Shown in pieces: positions 33,489 to 43,191 of a stretch of 62,869 bases of DNA. The stretch covers positions 1 through 62,869 of the forward strand of contig CAVBGA010000171.1 of assembly GCA_963594675.1 (NCBI GenBank), read 5' to 3'. The notes beneath the pieces are model-generated. The model had not been told where the DNA came from. It did not search any database and worked only from the letters and a program-made list of their open reading frames with translations. This DNA is from Ruminococcus_G sp963594675 (GTDB lineage: Bacteria; Bacillota; Clostridia; Lachnospirales; Lachnospiraceae). Position 1 is the stretch's first letter. Each line of letters opens with the position of its first letter. The position numbers and the translations under genes were made by a program.

Positions 33489-34393
33489 TCAAAGCTTATA
33501 TTCTGCATATAAAGCTTTTTTTCTATCCTTATCTGTCACTACTGTCTGAACTTCTTCTGACCTTCCATCTTGGATTAGACGATTTATCAAAATGCTCAAA
33601 CGTTCCTCTCCAAAGGCTTCTCCCTCTGCTTTTCCCTTTGCAATTAATTTTTCACTTTCCAGTTCTAATATATTTCCGCCCATAATCGATCGCACTCCCT
33701 GACACTTTTTGAATTCTGAAAGATATAATCCGATATTCTTACAATCAACCGATTTAAGTTAAAGTACAGCTCCGATCTTTCCGATTGTTTTCTTGCAAAC
33801 TCCAGCTGTTTTCTTATATCTTCATATTCTGCCAACAATTGCCTGAGTTTTTCCGGATTTTCTTCCAACTCTCGAACCGACTTTTCATATCGCATCACAT
33901 AAAACGGTAATAACACCAAGAGATTCTTTTCAAATATAAGATCTTTCGTGTAATTCTCCATTTTCACCGTTGGCACTTGATATATACAGCTCTTTCCATC
34001 TGGAAATGTAAGCTCAACTTCCAGATAATCTGGTATATTCCGATTGCAGCGTAGATATAGGACACAGGATTCCGGTAACTTTACTTGATATCTTCTCTCC
34101 TGTTTTTCTGCTCGCTCTATAGCAATGGCCAGATCATACTCGATCATTCGTATCGCCATGGTAACATCATCTGTGCTTTGGCATTCTAGATGATAAATTT
34201 TTTCTCCCAAAAGCAGGACCGTATCGGTAATAATTTCTCCGCCTTCCCCATGATATTCATTGTGAAGTGGAATAATTTTTGCATCTTCCGCATACGACGT
34301 ATGGAATACCTCATTAATCAGAGGAATCGCCAAATATGGCATCTTTTCCATCATGGTACGAAAGACATCATCAAAAATAGTAGTATTACTCAT
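33489..34393 (-). pseudogene. Rpn family nuclease (PD-(D/E)XK transposase-like), frameshifted
   Basis: The frame from 34393 encodes the Rpn/PDDEXK_2 N-terminal part: FDDVFRTMMEKMPYLAIPLINEVF, TDTVLLLGEKIYHLECQSTDD with an E-x-Q catalytic core, and a leucine-rich middle. It stops at 33665. The second frame carries on with VRSIMGGNILELESEKLIAKGKAEGE, the normal end of these proteins, and stops at 33489. A one-base slip near an A5 run (about 33705) joins the two. Rpn proteins are small DNA nucleases spread in many copies. This copy is probably inactive unless the shift is a sequence error. Confidence 0.85.
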
Positions 34394-34764
34394 TAATACT
34401 CCTTTATTATAGCATTTTCTATTATTCTTAAAAAGTTACTAAAATGGAAAATATGCTTCGGAATTGAAGCTGATTCTTATGGCCATTAGAATATGACCGA
34501 ATATGTATGTTCTTAAGAACTGATTCTTATAAGATATGGGTTATGATATCATGATTCTGATGTGGTGCCAAGAGGTTTTTTCACTAAAAGACTTTTGATG
34601 ATTTGGAAGCTAAACGGACGCACTTGGGCGGTTCTTATTCCCTCTAGGCCGTACAAAAAACGCACCTAGATTGGCCTGTCGGAGAATAGGAATCGCCCAA
34701 ATGCTATCGTATCCCTATATTTGAAATAGATTCCGTCTTTTCAAAACTAAAACTCACTATGGAA
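34394..34764. other. Gene-free spacer with repeated and hairpin sequences
   Basis: No gene is seen. The spacer holds a small hairpin (GCTTC/GAAGC, about 34455-34470), two copies of CTGATTCTTAT (near 34470 and 34520) and a large imperfect inverted repeat at 34624-34700. It lies between the Rpn pseudogene and the end of the gal operon, so it may be remnant mobile DNA or a structured RNA. Confidence 0.5.
34624..34700. repeat. Large imperfect inverted repeat downstream of galT
   Basis: TTGGGCGGTTCTTATTC...CTAGGCC (34624-34650) pairs with GGCCTGTCGGAGAATAGGAA... (34673-34700). Most of 27 positions pair, with a 22-base loop that contains an A6/T6 tract. It could terminate the gal operon on the minus strand or be the end of a decayed element. 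Confidence 0.6.
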
Positions 34765-36258
34765 TTATATAGCATCAATAAATCTTAAAAATGCCTTCTT
34801 TCCATCTTCATTACGCTTGTACACACCTGCATGCTCTAGCACATTTGAGAAAACAATTCCCACTTCTTTTTGCAGAATATCCATAATCCCATTCATATCA
34901 TTAGGAAATGTATACTGTGATTTTAGCGAATCCACCCAGTCCGCATGCTTTGCTATGCGTTCGTCAGCCCGAATATCGCCTCCATTTTTCAATGTATCCG
35001 CTAAGACTGCCAGTTCTTCTTTTAATCTTGCTGGAAGAACAGCCAAACCCATCACCTCAATTAAACCAATATTCTCCTTCTTAATATGGTGCAGTTCCGC
35101 ATGGGGATGATATACGCCCAGAGGATGCTCCTCTGTAGTGATATTATTTCTCAAAACGAGATCTAACTCATATTTTCCCTCTCGCATCCTCGCAATAGGG
35201 GTAATCGTATTGTGCGCTTCTCCATCAGTTTCTGCATAGATAAATGCTGCCTCATCACTGTAATTTCTCCAGACTTGAAGAATTTTAGTTGCCAAGGCCA
35301 CTAAGGCGGTATCATCATCGCTGTTAAGACGAATTACAGACATAGGCCACTTAACAATACCTGCTATTACATTATCATACCCCTCAAAATGTACTTCTGT
35401 CTCTATAGGAGCTTTTGCCATAGCAAAGGTGTAGTGCCCTCCCTGAAAATGATCATGAGCCAGGATTGATCCACCTACAATAGGAAGATCCGCATTGGAA
35501 CCCACAAAATAATGCGGAAATTGCTTTACAAAATCTAGCAATTTTCGGAAGGTTGCTTCCTCAATCTTCATCGGTGTATGCTCCGCATTAAATACAATGC
35601 AGTGCTCATTGTAATATACATAGGGTGAATATTGCATAAACCAATTGCTGCCATTAATCACCAACGGCATAACTCGATGATTTTGTCTGGCCGGATGATT
35701 AACTCTTCCTGCATATCCTTCATTCTCCTTGCATAAAAGGCATTTGGGAAATGAAGACTGGGGCATCAGCTTTGCCGCTGCAATAGCTTTGGGATCCTTT
35801 TCAGGTTTTGACAAATTAATGGTAATGTCCAGATCACCATACTCTGTAGGCGCAATCCATTTCACATCCTTTGCTATACGAGCTCGACGAATGTAGTTAC
35901 TATTCTGAGAAAATTCATAATACCAATCTGTTGCCTTCACCGGTGATTCTTTATAGAAATCATGGAAGGTTTTGCGAATTGCCGATGGCATAGGAATCAA
36001 AGCGCCCATAATTTTTGTATCAAACAAATCTCGATACACAATGCTATTTTCCTTTAAAATCCCATTTTCATATGCGTAGTCGCACAAATGGTCCAAAATC
36101 TCCGTCAGCTCCATTTGTGGAAACTGCTTCGGCTCTTCATAGGTATCCGCACCAATCACTTCTAGAATACGATTAATCGCCCAAACTTCATCATCTTGAG
36201 AAATAAATCCACATTTTTTTGCATATTCTACTAATGCCTTCACACTACCATTTATCAT
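34765..36258 (-). CDS. galT: UDP-glucose-hexose-1-phosphate uridylyltransferase (GalT class 2)
   Basis: The 497-residue enzyme belongs to the Firmicute-type GalT family, longer than E. coli GalT. It has SSFPKCLLCKENEGYAGRVNHPARQNHR, NEHCIVFNAEHTPM and GGSILAHDHFQGGHYTFAM with the HxHxQ-like active-site histidines. It exchanges UMP between UDP-glucose and galactose-1-phosphate in the Leloir pathway. It is last in the run galK-galE-galT, 9 bases after galE. GAGGTG precedes the start. Confidence 0.95.
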   Translation of the reverse strand: MINGSVKALVEYAKKCGFISQDDEVWAINRILEVIGADTYEEPKQFPQMELTEILDHLCDYAYENGILKENSIVYRDLFDTKIMGALIPMPSAIRKTFHDFYKESPVKATDWYYEFSQNSNYIRRARIAKDVKWIAPTEYGDLDITINLSKPEKDPKAIAAAKLMPQSSFPKCLLCKENEGYAGRVNHPARQNHRVMPLVINGSNWFMQYSPYVYYNEHCIVFNAEHTPMKIEEATFRKLLDFVKQFPHYFVGSNADLPIVGGSILAHDHFQGGHYTFAMAKAPIETEVHFEGYDNVIAGIVKWPMSVIRLNSDDDTALVALATKILQVWRNYSDEAAFIYAETDGEAHNTITPIARMREGKYELDLVLRNNITTEEHPLGVYHPHAELHHIKKENIGLIEVMGLAVLPARLKEELAVLADTLKNGGDIRADERIAKHADWVDSLKSQYTFPNDMNGIMDILQKEVGIVFSNVLEHAGVYKRNEDGKKAFLRFIDAI

Positions 36259-36267
36259 CTTGGCACC

Positions 36268-37257
36268 TCACTTTTCATAACCATTGGGATGATTTTTATG
36301 CCATTTCCATGCAGTTTCAATAATTTCCTTAAGATCTGCATGCTGAGGATTCCATCCCAATACACTTCGTGCTTTTTCAGAAGAAGCTATCAGCTGAGCG
36401 GGATCTCCAGCTCGTCTCGGTGTGATTTCCGCAGGAATTGGATGACCTGTGACTTCTCTTGCCGTATCAATAACCTCTTTTACAGTAAAACCAATTCCAT
36501 TTCCAAGATTAAAGATATTACTCTCACCGTCCTTCATAAGGTAATCCATAGCTAGGATATGAGCCTGAGCCAAATCCGTAACATGAATGTAATCACGAAT
36601 ACAAGTACCGTCTTTTGTATCATAATCATCGCCAAAAATTGATATAAACTCTCTCTGTCCATTGGGTACCTGTAAAATAAGGGGAATCAAATGAGTTTCT
36701 GGTTTATGAGCCTCACCAATTTGTCCTGATACATGCGCTCCACATGCATTAAAATAACGCAGAGACACAAATCGCAGCCCATGAGCCAGTCCTGTCCATT
36801 TAAACATTTTTTCCATACTTAGCTTAGTTTCACCATATGTGTTTGTAGGGCAGGTGCGATCTGTCTCTAAAATCGGCACCCGTTCCGGTTCACCATAGGT
36901 TGCTGCAGTTGAGGAAAATACAATCTTATCTATACCGTGAGCCACCATAGATTCCAAAAGCACCTTAGTTCCACACAAATTGTTATCATAATATTTCAAA
37001 GGATTGGTCATAGATTCCCCTACCAAAGAATTAGCCGCAAAATGAATCACACCATCAATATTTTCCTTCTCAAATACAGAATCCACAAAAGCCCGATCTC
37101 GGATATCTCCCTGATAAAACCTTGCCTTAGGATGCACTGCTTCTATATGACCTGTTTCAAGATTATCTGCAATTACTACATCTTTTCCTGCATCAATTAA
37201 CTCATAGACTGTGTGAGAGCCAATATAACCAGCACCACCTAATACCAGAATTGCCAT
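36268..37257 (-). CDS. galE: UDP-glucose 4-epimerase
   Basis: The 329-residue extended SDR enzyme has GGAGYIGSH (NAD site), the catalytic Ser/Thr in SSTAATYG and YGETKLSME (YxxxK), with RYFNACGAH downstream, all GalE signatures. It interconverts UDP-galactose and UDP-glucose. It follows galK with a 73-base gap that contains a hairpin, and precedes galT closely. Confidence 0.96.
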   Translation of the reverse strand: MAILVLGGAGYIGSHTVYELIDAGKDVVIADNLETGHIEAVHPKARFYQGDIRDRAFVDSVFEKENIDGVIHFAANSLVGESMTNPLKYYDNNLCGTKVLLESMVAHGIDKIVFSSTAATYGEPERVPILETDRTCPTNTYGETKLSMEKMFKWTGLAHGLRFVSLRYFNACGAHVSGQIGEAHKPETHLIPLILQVPNGQREFISIFGDDYDTKDGTCIRDYIHVTDLAQAHILAMDYLMKDGESNIFNLGNGIGFTVKEVIDTAREVTGHPIPAEITPRRAGDPAQLIASSEKARSVLGWNPQHADLKEIIETAWKWHKNHPNGYEK

Positions 37258-37289
37258 CTTATTTTTTCTCCTTTATTAAAGCTTAAAGA

Positions 37290-37318
37290 TTCAAAGACCT
37301 ACACAGCAGGTCTTTGAA
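37290..37318 (-). other. Intercistronic hairpin between galK and galE
   Basis: TTCAAAGACCT and AGGTCTTTGAA form an 11-bp perfect stem with a 7-base loop. No clear T run follows, so it more likely adjusts mRNA stability or gives partial termination. Confidence 0.65.
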
Positions 37319-37330
37319 CCCCCATCAAAT

Positions 37331-38605
37331 TTACATAAGTACAATGCCACCTGCAGGGCGAATTCCCAGTACATGACAGCTATCTTCGCCTAATACCTTT
37401 TCCATACCATCTTTAAACTCATTCAGCATGTCATTAGGCACAAATGCTTGTATAGTTCCAGCAAATCCACCACCATGAACACGAACAGCACCTTTTCCCT
37501 TAAGCAGTTTTTCTGCCAAAAACAAAGACACCGCTACTGCTTGTTGAGATGTATATCCGCTTGGGTATACATTTTGAAGATACATAAAGGATGAACGTCC
37601 AGATTCTTTCACTAACTTCAAAAATCTCTGAAAATCATTTACTTTTAGGGCCTCTGCTTCTTCAGCTGCACGCTTGCTCTCCTCAAAGAAATGTCCTGCA
37701 CGAAGAACAGCGCGATCCCCACAAGCTTTTCGTATCCCCGCTATATTTTCCCAAAAATCATTTTCCGATACTTCATGCAAAACAGTCTTTCCAAAGAATT
37801 TTGCAACCTCTTTCATCTCTGAGGGCACTGCTGCATATTCATCTGTCAAATCCGCATGATCAGCACCTGAGTCAACAATACACAGGCTATGGCCACACTG
37901 AGTAAAGGGAAATTTAATTTCTTCTATGACAGGTTCTTCTTTATCTGCAAAGTCGATAGCTACTACATTACCTACAGAAGAAGCCATCTGATCCATCAAG
38001 CCACATGGTTTTCCAAAGAATACATTTTCCGCATATTGACCATTTTTTGCTATGTCTACAGCAGTCAGTTGCCCATCGCAGAAGAAAGTGTTGACAATCA
38101 CACCGATCATAGTCTCATAAGCCGCTGAAGAGGATAAACCTGATCCCCCTAACACATTGCTTGTCATATAAGCATCAAATCCCGAGATCTCATATCCCAT
38201 TTCTTTCACAATATGAACAATGCCTCGAATCAGTGCAGCTGTATGATTTATCTCATTTTCTTGAGGACTCATCACAGAGAGATCAATCTCATCCATAGGA
38301 TATCCTTCAGAAATAATTCGGATAACATTGCTTTCATTTTTAGCCGCACAAGCAATAATGTCCAAATTAACACTTGCTGCCAGTACTTTACCATGCTGAT
38401 GATCTGTATGATTACCACCTAATTCTGTACGTCCCGGTGCACTAAATATAGTTATATCTCTTTCTGCAAATGCCTCTGTAAATCCATCCATAATATGTAA
38501 AATCCGTAACTTCTGAGTCTTAACATCTTCAGTTACATAAAGCGACTTCAGCTTTTTATCATAACTTGATGAAGATAACAGCTCTTTAATTTCGGATACT
38601 GTCAT
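37331..38605 (-). CDS. galK: Galactokinase
   Basis: The 424-residue GHMP kinase has the galactokinase signature GRTELGGNHTDHQHG near residue 58, the ATP loop VLGGSGLSSSAA and the C-terminal VRVHGGGFAGTIQAF motif. It phosphorylates galactose to galactose-1-phosphate. It lies 2 bases after the alpha-galactosidase stop, so free galactose from that enzyme enters the Leloir path directly. Confidence 0.95.
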   Translation of the reverse strand: MTVSEIKELLSSSSYDKKLKSLYVTEDVKTQKLRILHIMDGFTEAFAERDITIFSAPGRTELGGNHTDHQHGKVLAASVNLDIIACAAKNESNVIRIISEGYPMDEIDLSVMSPQENEINHTAALIRGIVHIVKEMGYEISGFDAYMTSNVLGGSGLSSSAAYETMIGVIVNTFFCDGQLTAVDIAKNGQYAENVFFGKPCGLMDQMASSVGNVVAIDFADKEEPVIEEIKFPFTQCGHSLCIVDSGADHADLTDEYAAVPSEMKEVAKFFGKTVLHEVSENDFWENIAGIRKACGDRAVLRAGHFFEESKRAAEEAEALKVNDFQRFLKLVKESGRSSFMYLQNVYPSGYTSQQAVAVSLFLAEKLLKGKGAVRVHGGGFAGTIQAFVPNDMLNEFKDGMEKVLGEDSCHVLGIRPAGGIVLM

Positions 38606-38607
38606 AC

Positions 38608-40827
38608 TTAAGCCTCCTCTAAAATAAACAATTTAGAATCGAAATCACAACTAGGAGTCATTCCATCCCGGCATTCTCCAGCAGAACTATCTGAAGTAAT
38701 AAGACCGATATTCATCAGCTCATCTCCGGCGTATATATTTCCACCATTAACGCAATATTTCTTATCTGGATCAAGGCCACATAATTTTACACGTCTGTAG
38801 GCACCATTCACACAATTTAAAAGTTTGTACCATCCTACAATTGCTATCTTTTTATCTTCACTTACAGACATCCAAGAAGCAAAATTGCTTTCAAAAGGGT
38901 TAACCAAGCGATAAAAAGTGCCAAATTGCAAAATACTGCGATATTTCTTCATAAACTGCACCTGCTCCCGAACAATTTCCAATTCTTCTTCTGGAAGCTT
39001 GTTTAAGTCAAGCTCATATCCAAAAGTACCATAGCAGGCAACATTTGCTCGGGTCTGAATCGGCGTATTGCGGAACACCTGCATATTAGGCGAAATGGAA
39101 ACATGAGCTCCAATACTACTAATGGGATAACACATAGAGGTACCATATTGAATAAGAATTCTCTCTGCCGCATCTGTATCATCACTGGCCCAACCCTGAG
39201 GAGCATAATATAAAATACCTGGATCAAAACGTCCACCACCAGAGGCACAGGACTCAAAGAGTACCTCTGGGTAGGTGCTAGTCAACCTCTCATATAAGTT
39301 GTATACCCCTAGGATATAACGATGGAAAACCTCTCCCTGGCGTTCTGCAGGAAGAGCCTGAGAAAATTCCTCTGTAATACAACGGTTCATATCCCACTTC
39401 ACATAGGAAACATTCCCTGTAGCCAATATCTTAGACATACTCTCATAAATATAATCTACAACTTCCTTACGGCCAAAATCCAATACATATTGATGACGAC
39501 CTTGGGTCATATTCCTTCCTGGAGTAAAAAGTACCCAATCCGGATGACTACGATAAAGATCAGAATCTTTATTGACCATCTCCGGTTCAAACCAAAGGCC
39601 AAATTTCATACCTATCTTCTTCATTTTTTCTGCAAGACCGCTGATGCCCTCAGGCAAAAGATCTCTATTTGCTACCCAGTCACCCAGACCTGCTTTATCA
39701 TTTCTTCGTTTACCAAACCAACCATCATCCAGTACAAATAGTTCAATTCCCTGTTTTTTTGCTGTCTCCGCAATTTGAAGTAATTTTTCCTCAGTAAAGT
39801 TAAAATATGTCGCTTCCCAGTTGTTAATAAGAATAGGACGAGGACGATCTCTCCAATACCCTCTGGCAAGTCGTTTTTGATATAACTTATGGAAGGTCTG
39901 GCTCATTGCATTTAAACCGTCCTTACTATATACAATAACTGCTTCCGGCGTCTGAAAACTCTCGCCTTGCTCCAGCTTCCAACGAAATCCAAAAGGATTA
40001 ATTCCCATAGTCATACGAGTCACATCCCAGGCATCCACCTCAGCCTGTGCCAAAAAATTTCCTGAATATATCAAACTAAAAGCAATTGCTTCCCCCTGAT
40101 GTTCCGTTGTTTCCGGACGTTTCAGCACGACAAAGGGATTATGATTGTGCGAAGATGTGCCACGGATACTTTCTACACTCTGAATGCCAGGCTCCAATTT
40201 ACGAGTATGAATGTGACGCTCTCTAGCCCAAGCTCCAGAAAGCTGCAACCACTCATAGTTGCGATCTGGAAGATCAAGACTCATGCTCATAGCAGTATCC
40301 AACACAAAAGATTTCTTTCCCTTATTAACAACCTTAACAGAACGGGCTAAAGCTGCTTTGTCTACAAACAATGTATAGTAGAGCTCAACCTCCAGTCCTA
40401 TTAATTTATCTTCCAAGACAACGCATAAAGTTTCTGCTTCCTCTTCTGCCTCACAATAGGTTGCCGGAAGGCCTTCCAACTTTGGCTTTCCTAGCGTAAT
40501 TTTATGGGACTGATATACCAAATTGGTAATGCAACTGCCATTATCCTGCTGCACACGAATCGCAGGATGACGAAAATCACCTGTTCCATAAGAAGGATAT
40601 TCCTGTTTTATATGATCCAATGAAAAAATATCGTCATTTTCAAAAACACATGCAGACATGGACCGAGGAACCATCTCAAAAAGATAATCAAAATCCTCTC
40701 TATGTTGCACCGCCTGTCCAAAATACAGTTGTCCCAACTGATCATTCGGCATAATCTTCATAATGTAACTAATCATGCCATTGTTCAAATGAAATGTGCG
40801 ACTTTTTTCTTCAAAATAAATACTCAT
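38608..40827 (-). CDS. Alpha-galactosidase, GH36 family
   Basis: The 739-residue protein is a full-length GH36 enzyme. It has an N-terminal beta-sandwich, then the TIM barrel with WEATYFNFTEEKLL, FVLDDGWFGKRRNDKAGLGDW and the nucleophile Asp in YVKWDMNR. The acid/base Asp lies in WASDDTDAAERI. It cleaves alpha-1,6-galactosides such as raffinose or melibiose. No signal peptide is present, so it acts on sugars imported by the ABC system of the same operon. Confidence 0.95.
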   Translation of the reverse strand: MSIYFEEKSRTFHLNNGMISYIMKIMPNDQLGQLYFGQAVQHREDFDYLFEMVPRSMSACVFENDDIFSLDHIKQEYPSYGTGDFRHPAIRVQQDNGSCITNLVYQSHKITLGKPKLEGLPATYCEAEEEAETLCVVLEDKLIGLEVELYYTLFVDKAALARSVKVVNKGKKSFVLDTAMSMSLDLPDRNYEWLQLSGAWARERHIHTRKLEPGIQSVESIRGTSSHNHNPFVVLKRPETTEHQGEAIAFSLIYSGNFLAQAEVDAWDVTRMTMGINPFGFRWKLEQGESFQTPEAVIVYSKDGLNAMSQTFHKLYQKRLARGYWRDRPRPILINNWEATYFNFTEEKLLQIAETAKKQGIELFVLDDGWFGKRRNDKAGLGDWVANRDLLPEGISGLAEKMKKIGMKFGLWFEPEMVNKDSDLYRSHPDWVLFTPGRNMTQGRHQYVLDFGRKEVVDYIYESMSKILATGNVSYVKWDMNRCITEEFSQALPAERQGEVFHRYILGVYNLYERLTSTYPEVLFESCASGGGRFDPGILYYAPQGWASDDTDAAERILIQYGTSMCYPISSIGAHVSISPNMQVFRNTPIQTRANVACYGTFGYELDLNKLPEEELEIVREQVQFMKKYRSILQFGTFYRLVNPFESNFASWMSVSEDKKIAIVGWYKLLNCVNGAYRRVKLCGLDPDKKYCVNGGNIYAGDELMNIGLITSDSSAGECRDGMTPSCDFDSKLFILEEA

Positions 40828-40882
40828 AGAAAAATGTCCTCCTGCCTTTAATATATTATTTTGTTACCCTCGACTGATTTCC

Positions 40883-41581
40883 TCAGCCTTCAAGTCTTCT
40901 CATGTCCTCTAAAATCTTTTTCATATCTGCCTGCTCTTCATCCATCTCTATCGGATCCAAATAAGGATTGAACCGCCGGAGCATAATCATAGAATTACAT
41001 AAGGCAATAAAAGCAAAACCTCCGATGCACCACAAAAATGCTGCTAAGGGAAGCATTTGGGGATTGCTATAAGTCAGTAACAAAGGAATGATGTTTAATG
41101 CAGCAATACAAATGGTGCCTAACATATTACTTCCTGCAAAAAACACACTATACTTAATCTGTTCTCGAATATTTCCGTAAAAAGAAGCCATAACAGGAAA
41201 TAAATACATAGTAGTAATTGTCAATACAATCATAGCCACATACACCGCCAGAATACAGAAAGATAACACTCCTGTCATCTGGGAACAGATACGATAATCC
41301 ACAATAAGAAAAACAAACAAAGCAATAATTATTAACTCTGCCAATGTAGCTCTCTTAAAATTACTCTTAAATCCCTCCCAAAATTCCAAAAAGGGATTAA
41401 TTTCCTTATATCTCGCCAGCTTGAGCATGGCATAATACATAGCTGTAAAACCGGCGCCAGCAGTAATAATAGGAAGTAAAGTAACAATAAACAAAAGATT
41501 TACCACGATAATTGTGCCAATCACCGTACAGATTCGTCCAAATATGCTGTCATTATCAAGGAAACCTAGAATCCCCCGCAT
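40883..41581 (-). CDS. DUF624 (YesL-like) membrane protein
   Basis: The protein is about 232 residues with five or six hydrophobic segments and the DUF624 pattern (GILGFLDNDSIFGRICTVIGTIIVVNLLFIVTLLPIITAGAGFTAMYYAMLKL). YesL-type proteins are often encoded with sugar ABC importers and GH genes, and their function is unknown. A GTG at 41590 overlapping the previous stop is possible, but ATG 41581 has AAGGGTG at proper distance. It sits between the unknown membrane-anchored protein and the alpha-galactosidase. Confidence 0.88.
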   Translation of the reverse strand: MRGILGFLDNDSIFGRICTVIGTIIVVNLLFIVTLLPIITAGAGFTAMYYAMLKLARYKEINPFLEFWEGFKSNFKRATLAELIIIALFVFLIVDYRICSQMTGVLSFCILAVYVAMIVLTITTMYLFPVMASFYGNIREQIKYSVFFAGSNMLGTICIAALNIIPLLLTYSNPQMLPLAAFLWCIGGFAFIALCNSMIMLRRFNPYLDPIEMDEEQADMKKILEDMRRLEG

Positions 41582-41586
41582 ATCTC

Positions 41587-42240
41587 TCACCCTTTCTCAA
41601 AAACATAATCCAAAAAGTCTTCTATTGCCTCTATATTATGAGTATTAGCTGCAATACCTAATGCACACTCCTCATAGGCATCCTGCGTCAAACGACTGCC
41701 TGACAAATCGATCCCTATGGGAATTTCTTCACTATTTCCATCTTCATCATAGTCTATGGTAATCAGCCGATCCTGATATTTTTTCAAAATCTGCTTGACT
41801 TTTTCATTGTTCAAATCCAGCAATCGTCCCGTCTCGCCAAAAAGCTTGAGATTTTCCTTTTCCATAACGATTGCATCAAGCGTTTCCGCATCCGCTAACA
41901 CGACGGTTTTTTCATAATAATGATTTCCTGATACATTATCTTTTGCCATGTCGAAATAATTTTCCGCATCAAAGGTAACATTTACCTGATCTGTGTCGAC
42001 CTGGACTTTCTCTACATATCCTTCCCAAAATTCAGAATCCTGTCCCACTTCTGCGAAGGTATTTATAAATTCCACATATAAATAATTTTCTCGATTGCCA
42101 CGGAGGAAACTACTAATCAGATACCATCCAACAAATAGTACTGCCAAAACTGCAATGATCCAGAGTTTATAGTAATCCCAGATATAGCCTAGTTTTTTTT
42201 GAAAGCTAAGCCCTCTGATTTTTTCCCATTCCTGTCTCAT
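41587..42240 (-). CDS. Unknown membrane-anchored protein of the alpha-galactoside operon
   Basis: The 217-residue protein has one hydrophobic segment at about residues 25-48 after a basic N-terminus. An acidic outer domain of about 165 residues follows, with repeated DYDEDGNSEEIPIGIDLSGSRL-type sequence. The type II anchor means the C-terminal domain faces outside. ATG 42240 follows AAGGAGG. It overlaps the DUF624 gene region, and its partner genes are importer permeases. It may be a transporter accessory protein. No family name can be given with confidence. Confidence 0.7.
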   Translation of the reverse strand: MRQEWEKIRGLSFQKKLGYIWDYYKLWIIAVLAVLFVGWYLISSFLRGNRENYLYVEFINTFAEVGQDSEFWEGYVEKVQVDTDQVNVTFDAENYFDMAKDNVSGNHYYEKTVVLADAETLDAIVMEKENLKLFGETGRLLDLNNEKVKQILKKYQDRLITIDYDEDGNSEEIPIGIDLSGSRLTQDAYEECALGIAANTHNIEAIEDFLDYVFEKG

Positions 42241-42265
42241 CTTTTCCTCCTTTCTCCACATATAT

Positions 42266-42312
42266 TAGTAACTATTCAGAATCATGCCAAAGCATCTTCT
42301 GAATAGTTACTA
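42266..42312. repeat. 15-bp inverted repeat containing TAGTAACTATTCAG
   Basis: TAGTAACTATTCAGA (42266-42280) is exactly inverted at 42298-42312. The loop is 17 bases. It lies between the second permease and the unknown membrane protein, so it can form a hairpin in the operon mRNA. The same motif occurs singly at three other spacers in this window. Confidence 0.7.
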
Positions 42313-42334
42313 TTACTTTATAAAACTATATTTT

Positions 42335-43183
42335 TTACAGCTTTCCTCCTGATGTCGCAATACCTTCCACAAATTGCTTCTGGAAGATCAGATAGATAAT
42401 AATCATAGGAATGCAAGCCAGCAAAGCCGCTGCCATCAATTGCGGATAGTTGGTTGAGAACTGACCCTGCATTTTTGCCAAAGCGGCGGACAATGTAGTT
42501 GTCTTAACTGTAGTACAGGCAATCATAGGCCACATCAGCTCTTTAAAAGCAATAACCGCTGTAAAGATTCCCAAAGATACCATGCCGGAACGTGTTAGCG
42601 GCATCATAATCTTTATGAAACGTTGTCCAATATTGCATCCATCAATGGCTGCTGCTTCCTCTAAGTCCTTCGGAAGTCCCTGATAAGCAGTCTTTAAAAG
42701 AAATGTTCCAAAAGCTGTTACTAAACCAGGAAAAACCAAAGCAAATTCCGTATTCAACATATGAATATTAGACATCATCAGGTACTGTGGCAGAAGGAAA
42801 ATCTGCGGGGGCACCATCATCTGCACAAGAACAATACCAAAGAGAAAATTCTTTCCCGGAAATTTCAATCTTCCGAAAGCGTATCCCGCCATAGTAGCAG
42901 TTAACACTGCACACAACACTCGGAAGAAAATCATTAAAAGAGTGTTCTTATACAGAATCAGAAAATTGTAGTCTTTCCATACAGTAAGGAAGCTATCCAA
43001 CTTCCAACTTGACGGAAAAATGACAAAGGGATTGACAGATGTAGATTCTGAAACTGTCTTAAAGGCTGTCAGAATCATCCAGATAAAGGGAATTAGCATG
43101 ATAATAGACATGACAATTAAAATTGCATGTATCACAATGCGAATTACTTTATCTCTTGTTCGCACATTATCCAATTCATTCAC
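42335..43183 (-). CDS. Carbohydrate ABC transporter permease (MsmG/RafG-like)
   Basis: The 282-residue permease has six hydrophobic segments and the MalG-type EAA loop (EEAAAIDGCNIGQRFIKIMMPL). It pairs with the permease encoded just upstream (8-base gap) to import alpha-galactosides such as raffinose, stachyose or melibiose. The substrate follows from the alpha-galactosidase and gal genes of the same operon. AGGCGG precedes the start. Confidence 0.92.
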   Translation of the reverse strand: MNELDNVRTRDKVIRIVIHAILIVMSIIMLIPFIWMILTAFKTVSESTSVNPFVIFPSSWKLDSFLTVWKDYNFLILYKNTLLMIFFRVLCAVLTATMAGYAFGRLKFPGKNFLFGIVLVQMMVPPQIFLLPQYLMMSNIHMLNTEFALVFPGLVTAFGTFLLKTAYQGLPKDLEEAAAIDGCNIGQRFIKIMMPLTRSGMVSLGIFTAVIAFKELMWPMIACTTVKTTTLSAALAKMQGQFSTNYPQLMAAALLACIPMIIIYLIFQKQFVEGIATSGGKL

Positions 43184-43191
43184 CGCCTTTC

